This document shows, piece after piece, positions 17,678 through 25,196 of a stretch of DNA of 30,548 nt. The notes beneath the pieces were generated by a model. The model ran no database searches. It worked only from the letters and a program-made list of their open reading frames with translations, and was not told where the DNA came from. Each line of letters starts with the position of its first letter. Positions within the stretch are counted from its first letter, which is position 1. The position numbers and the translations under genes were made by a program. Source of the DNA: Flavobacteriaceae bacterium (lineage in GTDB: Bacteria; Bacteroidota; Bacteroidia; Flavobacteriales; Flavobacteriaceae); contig JABDLH010000118.1 of NCBI GenBank assembly GCA_013003145.1, positions 1-30,548 on the forward strand. Direction: 5' to 3'.

Positions 17678-18838
17678 ATGGCGTTTGATTTCCTCATCCC
17701 GGTAAGTGACAAAGTTCTGGCTCATTGCGAGTTGTTGCCTCCCCAGGCTCTTGGAAAGAACATCAATAAACACACCACTCGTCACGGCTTACCCGTGCTT
17801 GCTAATGTGTCTTTTGCGATTCTCGGGGTGAATGAATCCCGGAATGCCTTTGAAAAAAAACCGGAAGCCCTGGATATTTCCCAGATCCGCCTGCAGCTGT
17901 ACCAGCTTATGATGGGCAACTGGAATGCTTCTATCGTAGACCTGGGAGACCTTAACGAGGGCGAAACGGTAGAGGACACCTATTTCGTGGTAAAAGAAAT
18001 TGTAGCCGGCTTGCTGGAAGAGGATATCATTCCAATTGTGATCGGGGCTACCCAGGATATCACATACCCTACCTACAGGGCTTTTGACGGGATAAGAAAT
18101 ATGGTCAACCTGGTTTCTGTAGATAGTCGGTTCGACTTTGGTGCTGACGAGGAGCTCATCTCATCTAATTCCTATATGAGTAAGATCATTACGGATAAAC
18201 CTAATAATCTTTTCAACTTTTCTAACCTGGGCTACCAGAGTTATTTTAACAGCCAGGAGGAGATAGACCTGATGGAAAAACTCTTCTTTGATGCCTATCG
18301 TTTAGGAGAGATCACTTCGGATATCAGCCTGGCAGAGCCGGTGCTTCGGAATGCCAACATCCTCAGCCTGGATGCCCGGGCGATCATGGCCAGTGACCTG
18401 GGAACCACTTCCCCTAACTTTTCCCCCAATGGCTTTAATGGAAGGGAGATCTGCGCCATTGCGCGCTATGCGGGAATAAGCGATAATCTTTCGGTCTTCG
18501 GCATATACGAATGCGAGAATAATATACAGTCCTTCCAACTAGTGGCCCAGATCATCTGGTATTTCATGGAAGGCTTTAATTACCGGATAAAAGAAACTCC
18601 AAGTACACGGAACAACGACTTCACTAAGTTCAATGTGCCCACCGAGACAGATCAACTGGTCTTTTATAAAAGCCATCTTACCGAAAGATGGTGGGTAGAA
18701 GTACCATCTATGTTTACTTCAGATACTAAATCCAATTCACCTGCGTTATTACCCTGCACCGAACAGGACTATCTGGATGCTTGCGACCAGAATATCCCTG
18801 AAAGGTGGTTCAAAGCCTACAAGAAGGGCTTTAACTAA
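17678..18838 (+). CDS. Arginase/formimidoylglutamase-fold protein with degenerate metal site
   Basis: The 386-residue protein matches the ureohydrolase (arginase, agmatinase, HutG) fold in order of motifs, but the manganese ligands are not kept. Where GGDHS is expected it has GATQD (123-127), so the His ligand is Gln. Where DAHxD is expected it has DSRFD (149-153), keeping both Asp but with Arg for His. Where SxDxDxxDP is expected it has SLDARAIMASD (230-240), with one Asp kept. VDLGDL (about 87-92) is conserved. Such genes are often annotated formimidoylglutamase, but catalysis of that reaction is doubtful; a structural or regulatory role is possible. It lies between topA and gldK, 117 bases before gldK with no hairpin in between. 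Confidence 0.8.
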   Translation: MAFDFLIPVSDKVLAHCELLPPQALGKNINKHTTRHGLPVLANVSFAILGVNESRNAFEKKPEALDISQIRLQLYQLMMGNWNASIVDLGDLNEGETVEDTYFVVKEIVAGLLEEDIIPIVIGATQDITYPTYRAFDGIRNMVNLVSVDSRFDFGADEELISSNSYMSKIITDKPNNLFNFSNLGYQSYFNSQEEIDLMEKLFFDAYRLGEITSDISLAEPVLRNANILSLDARAIMASDLGTTSPNFSPNGFNGREICAIARYAGISDNLSVFGIYECENNIQSFQLVAQIIWYFMEGFNYRIKETPSTRNNDFTKFNVPTETDQLVFYKSHLTERWWVEVPSMFTSDTKSNSPALLPCTEQDYLDACDQNIPERWFKAYKKGFN

Positions 18839-18955
18839 ATGATCATTATTTTTTTGTGGCGCACCATTTTACACAATAAATCGCATAAAATGCAGTTTTA
18901 GTGAATAATGCATTTCGTTACTGTGAATTGTCTTAATCGAAATTTAACCTAGAGT

Positions 18956-20311
18956 ATGAAGAAGCTATTGTTAATCCCTATAGCGTTTGTTTTTTTGTTA
19001 TCCAGCTGCGGGTCCAAGTCCAAAGGCGAGCTGGTTGGGGTACAGGGGAAAAAGTGGCACCCGGAAAAGCCCTATGGAATGGAACTGATTCCCCGTGGTG
19101 CTTTTATCATGGGTAAGCAGGACGAAGATGTGGCCAAGGTCTACAACGCGCCGACCAAGACCGTTACCGTTCGATCCTTTTATATGGATGATACCGAGAT
19201 CACCAACAGTGAATACCGGCAATTCGTAGAATGGGTTAAAGATTCTATCGTGCGAAGCAGGCTGGCTATCCTTTCGGATGAGCTGGGACTGACCCCGGAA
19301 GACGGTGGTATCGGGGAATATTCCTTTAAATCTGCTGACACGACCAAGATGTCTGTTTACGAGCGTTATATGCTGGATAATTATGCGGGGCTTGGTGAAA
19401 CCGGTTATGAAGGATACGCACTCAATAGAGATGAGGAGCTTATTTGGGACACCAGTGATTACCCGGACGAATACTATACCGAGGTTATGGACTCCATGTA
19501 CATTCCTGAAGAGGAGTCGTACAATGGTCAGCGCATGATCGATGTAAAGAAATTAAAGTATAAGTATACCTGGATGGATATCCAGGAAGCTGCAAGAGCG
19601 AGGGAACAAGGGCGTAAGCCTTTTATCAAGCAGGAGGAGATAGAGATCTACCCGGATACCACCGTTTGGATCAGGGATTTTGAATACTCCTATAACGAGC
19701 CCATGCACAATGACTATTTCTGGCACGATGCTTATAGTGATTACCCTGTAGTAGGAGTATCCTGGCAACAAGCCAAAGCTTTCTGTAACTGGAGAACTAA
19801 ATTTAAGAACGACGACCAGAAAAGTCGCGGGAAACAATTTGTGAACCAGTTCCGTCTCCCCACTGAAGCGGAATGGGAATACGCAGCAAGAGGTGGAATA
19901 GAAGGAGGAACATACCCTTGGGGTGGACCTTATGTGATCAGTGATACCGGTTGCTTTATGGCCAACTTTAAGCCGCAACGAGGTGATTATGCTGCGGATG
20001 CTGCCCTGTACACTGTGGAAGCGAAGTCTTACGAGCCTAATGATTTTAACTTGTACAATATGGCCGGTAACGTGGCAGAATGGACAAACTCCAGCTACTA
20101 CCCGGGATCATATGAGTACGCATCAACCATGAACCCTAATGCTGAGGATGGAGCGAATACCCGTAAGGTGATCCGTGGAGGATCCTGGAAAGACGTGGCT
20201 TATTTCCTGCAGGTGAGTACCAGGGATTATGAATACAAGGATTCCGCAAGAAGTTATATCGGATTCCGAACTGTACAGGATTATATGGGGGAAGAGGATT
20301 CTACCCAGTAA
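18956..20311 (+). CDS. gldK: Gliding motility / T9SS lipoprotein GldK
   Basis: Outer-membrane lipoprotein that, with GldN, forms the periplasmic ring of the type IX secretion system. The 451-residue protein has a signal peptide ending LLSSC (Cys18 acylated). The mature part is an FGE-sulfatase/SUMF1-like domain: MELIPRGAFIMG at the start, MDDTEITNSEYRQFV, YPVVGVSWQQAKAFCNWR, RLPTEAEWEYAARGG, MAGNVAEWTNS and KVIRGGSWKD...GFRTV at the end. A family insertion (about 95-240) separates the first and later motifs. It is first in the gldKLMN operon. The 117-base gap upstream holds no exact TAnnTTTG element, so read-through from topA or an unrecognised promoter is possible. Confidence 0.97.
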   Translation: MKKLLLIPIAFVFLLSSCGSKSKGELVGVQGKKWHPEKPYGMELIPRGAFIMGKQDEDVAKVYNAPTKTVTVRSFYMDDTEITNSEYRQFVEWVKDSIVRSRLAILSDELGLTPEDGGIGEYSFKSADTTKMSVYERYMLDNYAGLGETGYEGYALNRDEELIWDTSDYPDEYYTEVMDSMYIPEEESYNGQRMIDVKKLKYKYTWMDIQEAARAREQGRKPFIKQEEIEIYPDTTVWIRDFEYSYNEPMHNDYFWHDAYSDYPVVGVSWQQAKAFCNWRTKFKNDDQKSRGKQFVNQFRLPTEAEWEYAARGGIEGGTYPWGGPYVISDTGCFMANFKPQRGDYAADAALYTVEAKSYEPNDFNLYNMAGNVAEWTNSSYYPGSYEYASTMNPNAEDGANTRKVIRGGSWKDVAYFLQVSTRDYEYKDSARSYIGFRTVQDYMGEEDSTQ

Positions 20312-20371
20312 AACTGTAAACCAACCAAGTAACCAAATACTTATTATAACCTAATTTTTTAAATCAACATT

Positions 20372-21022
20372 ATGGCACAGTCAAAGTCAACTAAGAAATT
20401 ATTCAACATGGCCTACGGCCTTGGAGCGTCGGTGGTGATCATCGGTGCCTTATTTAAGATCCTTCACTGGGAGTTTGGCCCCCTTACAGGAGGATTACTG
20501 CTCGCGATCGGTCTGATCACGGAAGCCCTTATCTTCGCTATCAGTGCATTTGAGCCTGTAGATGATGAATATGATTGGTCCCTGGTTTACCCGGAACTTT
20601 CCGGTGGAGCTACCTCAGGTAGGGTTAATGAAGCCCAGGAAGCCCAAATGGCCGAAGGAATGTTATCGCGCAAACTGGATGAATTGCTGAAAGAAGCAAA
20701 CATCGACGCAGAGCTGTTTGACAGCCTTGGTAACAGCATCCGTAATTTTGAAGGAGCTGCCAAAGGAATTGCTCCAACTGCTGATGCCATTGAGCATACT
20801 AAGAAATACTCTAGCGAGCTTTCTACAGCCGCAGAGCAGATGGAATCCCTGAACAGCCTGTATAAGGTTCAGTTAGAAAGTGCTAGTCGTCAAGCTTCTA
20901 TCAACGAAGAAGTGGTACAGAACGCTGGTGCATTAAAAGAGCAAATGGAGTCGCTGGCATCTAACCTGTCTTCGCTGAATGGCGTTTACGGTGGCATGCT
21001 GACCGCCATGAACAGAAACTAG
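20372..21022 (+). CDS. gldL: T9SS motor protein GldL
   Basis: Inner-membrane stator of the proton-driven motor that powers type IX secretion and gliding, in a GldL5-GldM2 complex. The 216-residue protein has two membrane helices (about 14-32 and 40-60) and a long cytoplasmic helical, coiled-coil-like tail (about 95-216). Glu51 and Glu61 sit in and just after helix two, ten residues apart, matching the F. johnsoniae pair Glu49/Glu59. Lys29 and His32 in FKILHWEFGP match the other conserved motor residues. It lies 60 bases after gldK and 54 bases before gldM. Confidence 0.97.
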   Translation: MAQSKSTKKLFNMAYGLGASVVIIGALFKILHWEFGPLTGGLLLAIGLITEALIFAISAFEPVDDEYDWSLVYPELSGGATSGRVNEAQEAQMAEGMLSRKLDELLKEANIDAELFDSLGNSIRNFEGAAKGIAPTADAIEHTKKYSSELSTAAEQMESLNSLYKVQLESASRQASINEEVVQNAGALKEQMESLASNLSSLNGVYGGMLTAMNRN

Positions 21023-21076
21023 TTAGTTTTTTCTTTTAACCCAAATCAAATTAATCAACAAAACTAATTAGAAAAC

Positions 21077-22645
21077 ATGGCAGGAGGAAAAGCAACACCA
21101 CGTCAGAAGATGATCAACCTTATGTATTTGATCTTCATCGCAATGCTGGCGTTAAATATGAGTAAAGAAGTACTCGCCGCTTTCGGTCTTATGAACGAAA
21201 AGATGGAGGCTTCTAACGTAAAGACCTCGGAAACCAATACGGCTTTCCTGGGGAATTTAGAGACTAAAGCAGCCGAAAACGAGGAGAAATACGGCCCCTT
21301 GTACCAGGATGCTATCAAGATCAAGCAACTGTCCGAGTCGTATTACGATTACCTGGAAGACATCAAGATTAACATGATGGAAGGGATAGAAGATCCTAAG
21401 GATTACGTGGTAATGGACAAGTCGGACTACCTTGACCAGAAATTCTTCCAGGGAGATAACCTGGCCCCGGAAGGAAAAGAATTTATGAAGCGGCTGAACG
21501 ACTACCGTGACCAGGTGGTTTCTATTTTGCCTGATGAAATGGGCGAAGTAAAATCACTGGTTAAGGCAAAGTTTGAAACCGGTGACGCTAACGGCAAAGT
21601 AGAACGTCGTGACGGAGTCAAAGTAGATTGGATCAACTATCACTATGAAGGCTTCCCTATGGTAGCTTCCCTGACCAAGTTGACCGCCTTACAGGCTGAT
21701 ATCCGTGAAACCGAGCAAACAGCTTTAAAAGCAATGTTGCAAGGGCAATTGACCGCTGAGGTTTCCATGACCAATTATTCAACCCTGTTGCAGCAAGAGA
21801 AGTCTGCTTTTTACTCAGGTGAGAAGTTTGAAGGAAGTATTGTTCTTGGACGTACTGATAACTCTACTAAGCCCGACAGGGCAGAGCTTACCCTGGATGG
21901 CAGGAAACTGCAGGAAGGTAAAGACTTTGTCTACGAAGGCGGAGGAGTTAAAATGCTGGTAAGTGCCGGTAATCCTGGCGATCACAAGATTGAAGGAAAG
22001 CTGATATTCAAGCAGGATGGAAAAGAAGTTGAGGTACCTGTATCATCAACCTTTGCCACCATCAGTAAGCCTAATGCTGCCGTGATTGCTGCAGATAAGA
22101 TGAACGTGGTCTATCGCGGGGTTGCAAACCCTATGACCATCTCTATCCCCGGTGTCCCTGACAACAGGGTGAGTGCGTCGGCTCCTGGTCTATCAAAGAG
22201 AAGTGGAAGCCAGTACGTGATGAACCCGGGAACTGGAAGAACAGTGACAATCGTAGCCTCTGGTGTTTTACCTGACGGGCAGAAGATCAATACGCCTGCA
22301 GAATTCAGGATCAAGGATATCCCAAGACCATCTGGTTCTATCAGGGGTGAATCCGGAAGTGTCACTATGCCTAGAAACAACCTGGAGATCTCTACGGTTG
22401 GAGCTATGCTAGAAGATTTTGACTTTGACCTTAACCTTGCGGTTAGTGGCTTTAAGTTTAAAGTTCCGGGACAGCCTACGGTAATTGTCAATGGAAATAA
22501 ACTGGATGACAGGGCTAAATCTGCCTTGAAGCGTGCCGGACGTGGCGATGCAGTTCAGATCTTTGATATTGAGGCATACATCACAAATAATAAGACCTAC
22601 AAATTGAAGAAAGTGTCTCCCGTAATCGTGGAGCTCTCAAACTAA
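21077..22645 (+). CDS. gldM: T9SS motor protein GldM
   Basis: Rotor partner of GldL: one membrane helix near the N-terminus and a long periplasmic arm that reaches the GldKN ring. The 522-residue protein starts MAGGKATPRQKMINLMYL, with Arg9 matching the residue that pairs with the GldL glutamate. The membrane helix (about 12-35) is followed by a helical domain (about 40-220) with ESYYDYLEDIK. Beta-sandwich domains then run to the end: FEGSIVLGR, KPNAAVIAADKMNVVYRGVANP and a C-terminal domain with GAMLEDFDFDLNLAVSGFKF. Length is normal. It is 20 bases before gldN. Confidence 0.97.
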   Translation: MAGGKATPRQKMINLMYLIFIAMLALNMSKEVLAAFGLMNEKMEASNVKTSETNTAFLGNLETKAAENEEKYGPLYQDAIKIKQLSESYYDYLEDIKINMMEGIEDPKDYVVMDKSDYLDQKFFQGDNLAPEGKEFMKRLNDYRDQVVSILPDEMGEVKSLVKAKFETGDANGKVERRDGVKVDWINYHYEGFPMVASLTKLTALQADIRETEQTALKAMLQGQLTAEVSMTNYSTLLQQEKSAFYSGEKFEGSIVLGRTDNSTKPDRAELTLDGRKLQEGKDFVYEGGGVKMLVSAGNPGDHKIEGKLIFKQDGKEVEVPVSSTFATISKPNAAVIAADKMNVVYRGVANPMTISIPGVPDNRVSASAPGLSKRSGSQYVMNPGTGRTVTIVASGVLPDGQKINTPAEFRIKDIPRPSGSIRGESGSVTMPRNNLEISTVGAMLEDFDFDLNLAVSGFKFKVPGQPTVIVNGNKLDDRAKSALKRAGRGDAVQIFDIEAYITNNKTYKLKKVSPVIVELSN

Positions 22646-22665
22646 GAATAGTTAAATTAAAGTAT

Positions 22666-23568
22666 ATGAATTGGAAGAATGTTTTATTGGTAGGAGCAGT
22701 GGCTCTTCTCCCGATCTCAATCTCAGCACAGGCAAACATCCTGAATGCCAAGAAGCCGGAAGAGATCGGTAAGAAGACCGAAGCCCAGATTGCAGCCGAT
22801 AATGATACCCCATTACAATATGGTTATGTGGACGACAGGGATATTCTCTGGTCCAAAACCATCTGGGAGGTCATTGATCTTGATGAGCGGGTAAACTTCC
22901 CCTTGTATTATCCTCTGGATACCATCAATATCGGGTCAGACAGGCGATCGCTCTACGATGTGCTGATAAAGCATATCAAAACCGGGGAGCTTACAGATGT
23001 GTATGTAGACTCCTATTTCACGGAAAAACGTAAGTTCAGTGACCTGGAAGCTACTTTGAAAAAGGTAGATACCACGGACCTGGGATACGAGCAGATCAAT
23101 GCCGGTGAGCAGTTATCGCCGGAATACATCAACAGGAGAGAACTCACCGCGGCAGACATCGAGGAGTACAGGATCAAAGGGATCTGGTATTTTGATAAGC
23201 GGCAGGGAGAACTGAAATACCGACTGCTGGGGATTGCCCCGGTAGCACCTGACGTGAACTTTATAGACGATGAGTCTATGGCTCCGGAAGATGCTTTGGT
23301 AGAGCTGTTCTGGGTATGGTTCCCGAGTGCCAGGGAGATCCTGCATAAAGCAAAGGTTTTTAACCAGCGAAACTCGGCTCAGCCCATCTCTTTTGACATG
23401 CTGCTTAATGCACGCAGGTTTAACGGGGTCATCTATAAAGAAGACAACGTTCACGGAGATCGTGAGATTGATCAGTACATCGCAGAAAATGCCTTGTTCC
23501 AGTTGCTGGAGTCCCAACGTATCAATGAGGCGATCAGGGATCGCGAACAGGATATGTGGGCCTACTAA
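22666..23568 (+). CDS. gldN: Gliding motility / T9SS protein GldN
   Basis: Periplasmic partner of GldK in the T9SS ring. The 300-residue protein has a signal peptide of about 22 residues (MNWKNVLLVGAVALLPISISAQ) and no lipobox. The family core follows: YGYVDDRDILWSKTIWEVIDLDERVNFPLYYP (about 47-78), IKGIWYFDKRQGELKYRLLGIAPV (about 168-191) and LVELFWVWFPSAREIL (about 206-222). It is last in the gldKLMN operon and ends at a strong terminator. No gldO-like second copy follows. Confidence 0.97.
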   Translation: MNWKNVLLVGAVALLPISISAQANILNAKKPEEIGKKTEAQIAADNDTPLQYGYVDDRDILWSKTIWEVIDLDERVNFPLYYPLDTINIGSDRRSLYDVLIKHIKTGELTDVYVDSYFTEKRKFSDLEATLKKVDTTDLGYEQINAGEQLSPEYINRRELTAADIEEYRIKGIWYFDKRQGELKYRLLGIAPVAPDVNFIDDESMAPEDALVELFWVWFPSAREILHKAKVFNQRNSAQPISFDMLLNARRFNGVIYKEDNVHGDREIDQYIAENALFQLLESQRINEAIRDREQDMWAY

Positions 23569-23611
23569 TTAGGTTATAAAAAGTAGAATATTCCAATTCG
23601 TAATAGTTAAG

Positions 23612-23637
23612 AACCCCGGCATTGCCGGGGTTTTTTT
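23612..23637 (+). terminator. Rho-independent terminator of gldKLMN
   Basis: Nine-bp perfect stem (23612-23620 with 23624-23632), three-base loop ATT, followed by seven Ts in all (23631-23637). It lies 43 bases past gldN. Confidence 0.92.
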
Positions 23638-23687
23638 ATTTGTGGTCTTTATTTCTCGCAATACTATGCTCTGCTCCCGGCTTTAAT

Positions 23688-23695
23688 TAAATTTG
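23688..23695 (+). promoter_or_regulatory. Possible -7 element of the FAD oxidoreductase gene
   Basis: TAAATTTG fits TAnnTTTG and lies only four bases before the ATG at 23700. If used, transcription would start at or very near the start codon and give a leaderless or nearly leaderless mRNA. No TTG was seen at -33. Confidence 0.35.
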
Positions 23696-23699
23696 CCCT

Positions 23700-24776
23700 A
23701 TGATCGATTATATAGTCGTTGGATTAGGCCTGGCCGGTATCACTTTCTGTGAAACCCTTGCCAGGCATGGAAAGAGTTTTGTGGCGGTGGATGATGAATC
23801 CCAGCAGGCGACAAAGGTTGCCGGTGGACTGTATAACCCAGTGGTATTAAAGAGATTTAACCCGGTTTGGATGGCCGAAGAACAGCTGGCATTTGCTATT
23901 CCCTTTTACAAAGCACTGGAAGAAAAGTTAGGTGAGAACCTATTGTACCCTTCCCGTATCAAAAGACGTTTTGCTTCCATAGACGAGCAGAACCAGTGGT
24001 TTGAAGCTAGTGATCATCCTCGACTTAAAAATGTACTGCTCCAGGAATTGCAGGCTAATACCAACCCCAATATTGCTGCTCCTTTCGGCTTTGGTATCGT
24101 AGCACATAGCGGGAGATTGGCCACTTCTCTGCTGGTAGAGCGATATACCGAGTTGCTGAGAAAACAGGATCAACTAATTGGTGAATCATTTCTTTTTGAT
24201 GAATTACAGATACTCGGGGAAGGTGTTCAGTACCGGCATATAATGGCCAGGCAGATCGTATTTGCGACGGGGTTCGGGCTTGTGAAAAATCCCTATTTCA
24301 ATTACCTGCCCATGCAGGGGTCAAAAGGTGAGTATATAAAGATTCATTGTCCTGACCTCCGGGAAACGGAGATCCTTAAAGGTGCTTTTTTTGTGCTCCC
24401 GGAAGGAAATGATGAATACCTTGTCGGAGCTACCTATGCCTGGAAAGACTTCGAGAATACGCCCACTGCAAAAGCCAGGCAGCAGTTGACAGAGAAACTG
24501 GACAGGATATTGAACTGCGACTATAAACTAATAAGCCAGCAGGCAGGAATTCGCCCTACGGTTACAGACCGAAAACCGCTGCTAGGCAGGCATCCTGTAC
24601 ATAAGGACCTGTATGTACTGAACGGATTTGGTTCCAGGGGTGTCATGATCGGTCCCTGGGCAGCCGATTTATTGTATAGGAATATTGAGGAAGGAAATTC
24701 ATTACCGGCAGAAATAGACCTTTCCAGGTTTAAAAAGAAGTACTTCGAGGCCGGTCAGGCAAGTCGAGGATCGTAA
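23700..24776 (+). CDS. FAD-dependent oxidoreductase, DAO family
   Basis: Flavoenzyme of the glycine/D-amino acid oxidase superfamily; substrate not determinable from sequence. The 358-residue protein has an N-terminal dinucleotide-binding motif GLGLAG (8-13) with an acidic strand end VAVDDES (about 28-34), then VAGGLYNPV (about 40-48). A second FAD strand, IVFATGFG, lies near 187-194. The C-terminal motif LNGFGSRGVMIGPWAADLL (about 307-325) is typical of DAO enzymes and MnmC-like proteins. No signal peptide is seen, so it is cytoplasmic. Its 3' end overlaps the convergent DUF983 gene by 22 bases. It is transcribed after the gld terminator and is a single-gene unit. Confidence 0.9.
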   Translation: MIDYIVVGLGLAGITFCETLARHGKSFVAVDDESQQATKVAGGLYNPVVLKRFNPVWMAEEQLAFAIPFYKALEEKLGENLLYPSRIKRRFASIDEQNQWFEASDHPRLKNVLLQELQANTNPNIAAPFGFGIVAHSGRLATSLLVERYTELLRKQDQLIGESFLFDELQILGEGVQYRHIMARQIVFATGFGLVKNPYFNYLPMQGSKGEYIKIHCPDLRETEILKGAFFVLPEGNDEYLVGATYAWKDFENTPTAKARQQLTEKLDRILNCDYKLISQQAGIRPTVTDRKPLLGRHPVHKDLYVLNGFGSRGVMIGPWAADLLYRNIEEGNSLPAEIDLSRFKKKYFEAGQASRGS

Positions 24777-25132
24777 TGGATAAACAGGTTGATCCAGATA
24801 TTCCTGGAAAGACGGATGATCACCGGCAGAAAAACTAGCAAGGTGATGAAAATAGCTATAAAAGTCTGTACCAGGGAAGCATTCAGAATCAAGAATGCGA
24901 TCACGAATGCCGCTACACCAAAGGCGATACCTACAGCATAGCTCACATACATGGCCCCGTAAAAAAAGGACGGCTCTATCTTATAGCGCGTGCCACAATG
25001 GGAACACCGCTCGTTCATTTTAAAAAGAGTACCCGGGTTGTAAGGGTTCTTCACCTCGTACATACTTTCACGGTGACATTTGGGACAACTTCCTGTTAAA
25101 ATGCTGTATAGTTTGTTTCCTTTTTTTAACAT
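24755..25132 (-). CDS. DUF983 zinc-ribbon membrane protein
   Basis: Function unknown family. From the ATG at 25130-25132 the protein is 125 residues: MLKKGNKLYSILTGSCPKCH. Two CxxC pairs (C16/C19 and C43/C46) form a probable zinc ribbon, followed by two membrane helices (about 60-80 and 85-105) and a short positively charged end. SCPKC...CSHCGTRYKIEPSFFYGAMYVSYA is the DUF983 signature. The frame stays open six codons upstream to a TTG, but the ATG is preferred. It is convergent with the FAD gene and divergent from the ABC-F gene. Confidence 0.88.
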   Translation of the reverse strand: MLKKGNKLYSILTGSCPKCHRESMYEVKNPYNPGTLFKMNERCSHCGTRYKIEPSFFYGAMYVSYAVGIAFGVAAFVIAFLILNASLVQTFIAIFITLLVFLPVIIRLSRNIWINLFIHYDPRLA

Positions 25133-25147
25133 TTGCAAAAATTTACA

Positions 25148-25155
25148 CAAAGGTA
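25148..25155 (-). promoter_or_regulatory. Possible -7 element of the DUF983 gene
   Basis: The minus strand reads TACCTTTG, fitting TAnnTTTG, 15 bases before the ATG at 25132. A TTG (25181-25183) lies 25 bases upstream, longer than usual. The element overlaps one arm of an inverted repeat (25151-25176). Confidence 0.35.
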
Positions 25156-25176
25156 AACATTAACAGTGTTTTACCT
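25151..25176. repeat. Inverted repeat in the DUF983 / ABC-F divergent region
   Basis: Seven-base arms AGGTAAA (25151-25157) and TTTACCT (25170-25176) separated by 12 bases, in the 64-base gap between two divergent genes and overlapping the predicted DUF983 -7 element. It could be an operator. Chance is not excluded at this arm length. Confidence 0.4.
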
Positions 25177-25196
25177 GTAACAAAGATCACAATTGC

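Noticed and set aside
18839..18955. AATGATCATT palindrome and T-run after the arginase-like gene
   Set aside because: The stem is only five base pairs and A/T-rich, too weak to call a terminator; no exact promoter element was found in this gap either.
25133..25150. Six-codon upstream extension of the DUF983 gene starting at TTG
   Set aside because: It overlaps the predicted -7 element, and the family normally starts MLKKG.
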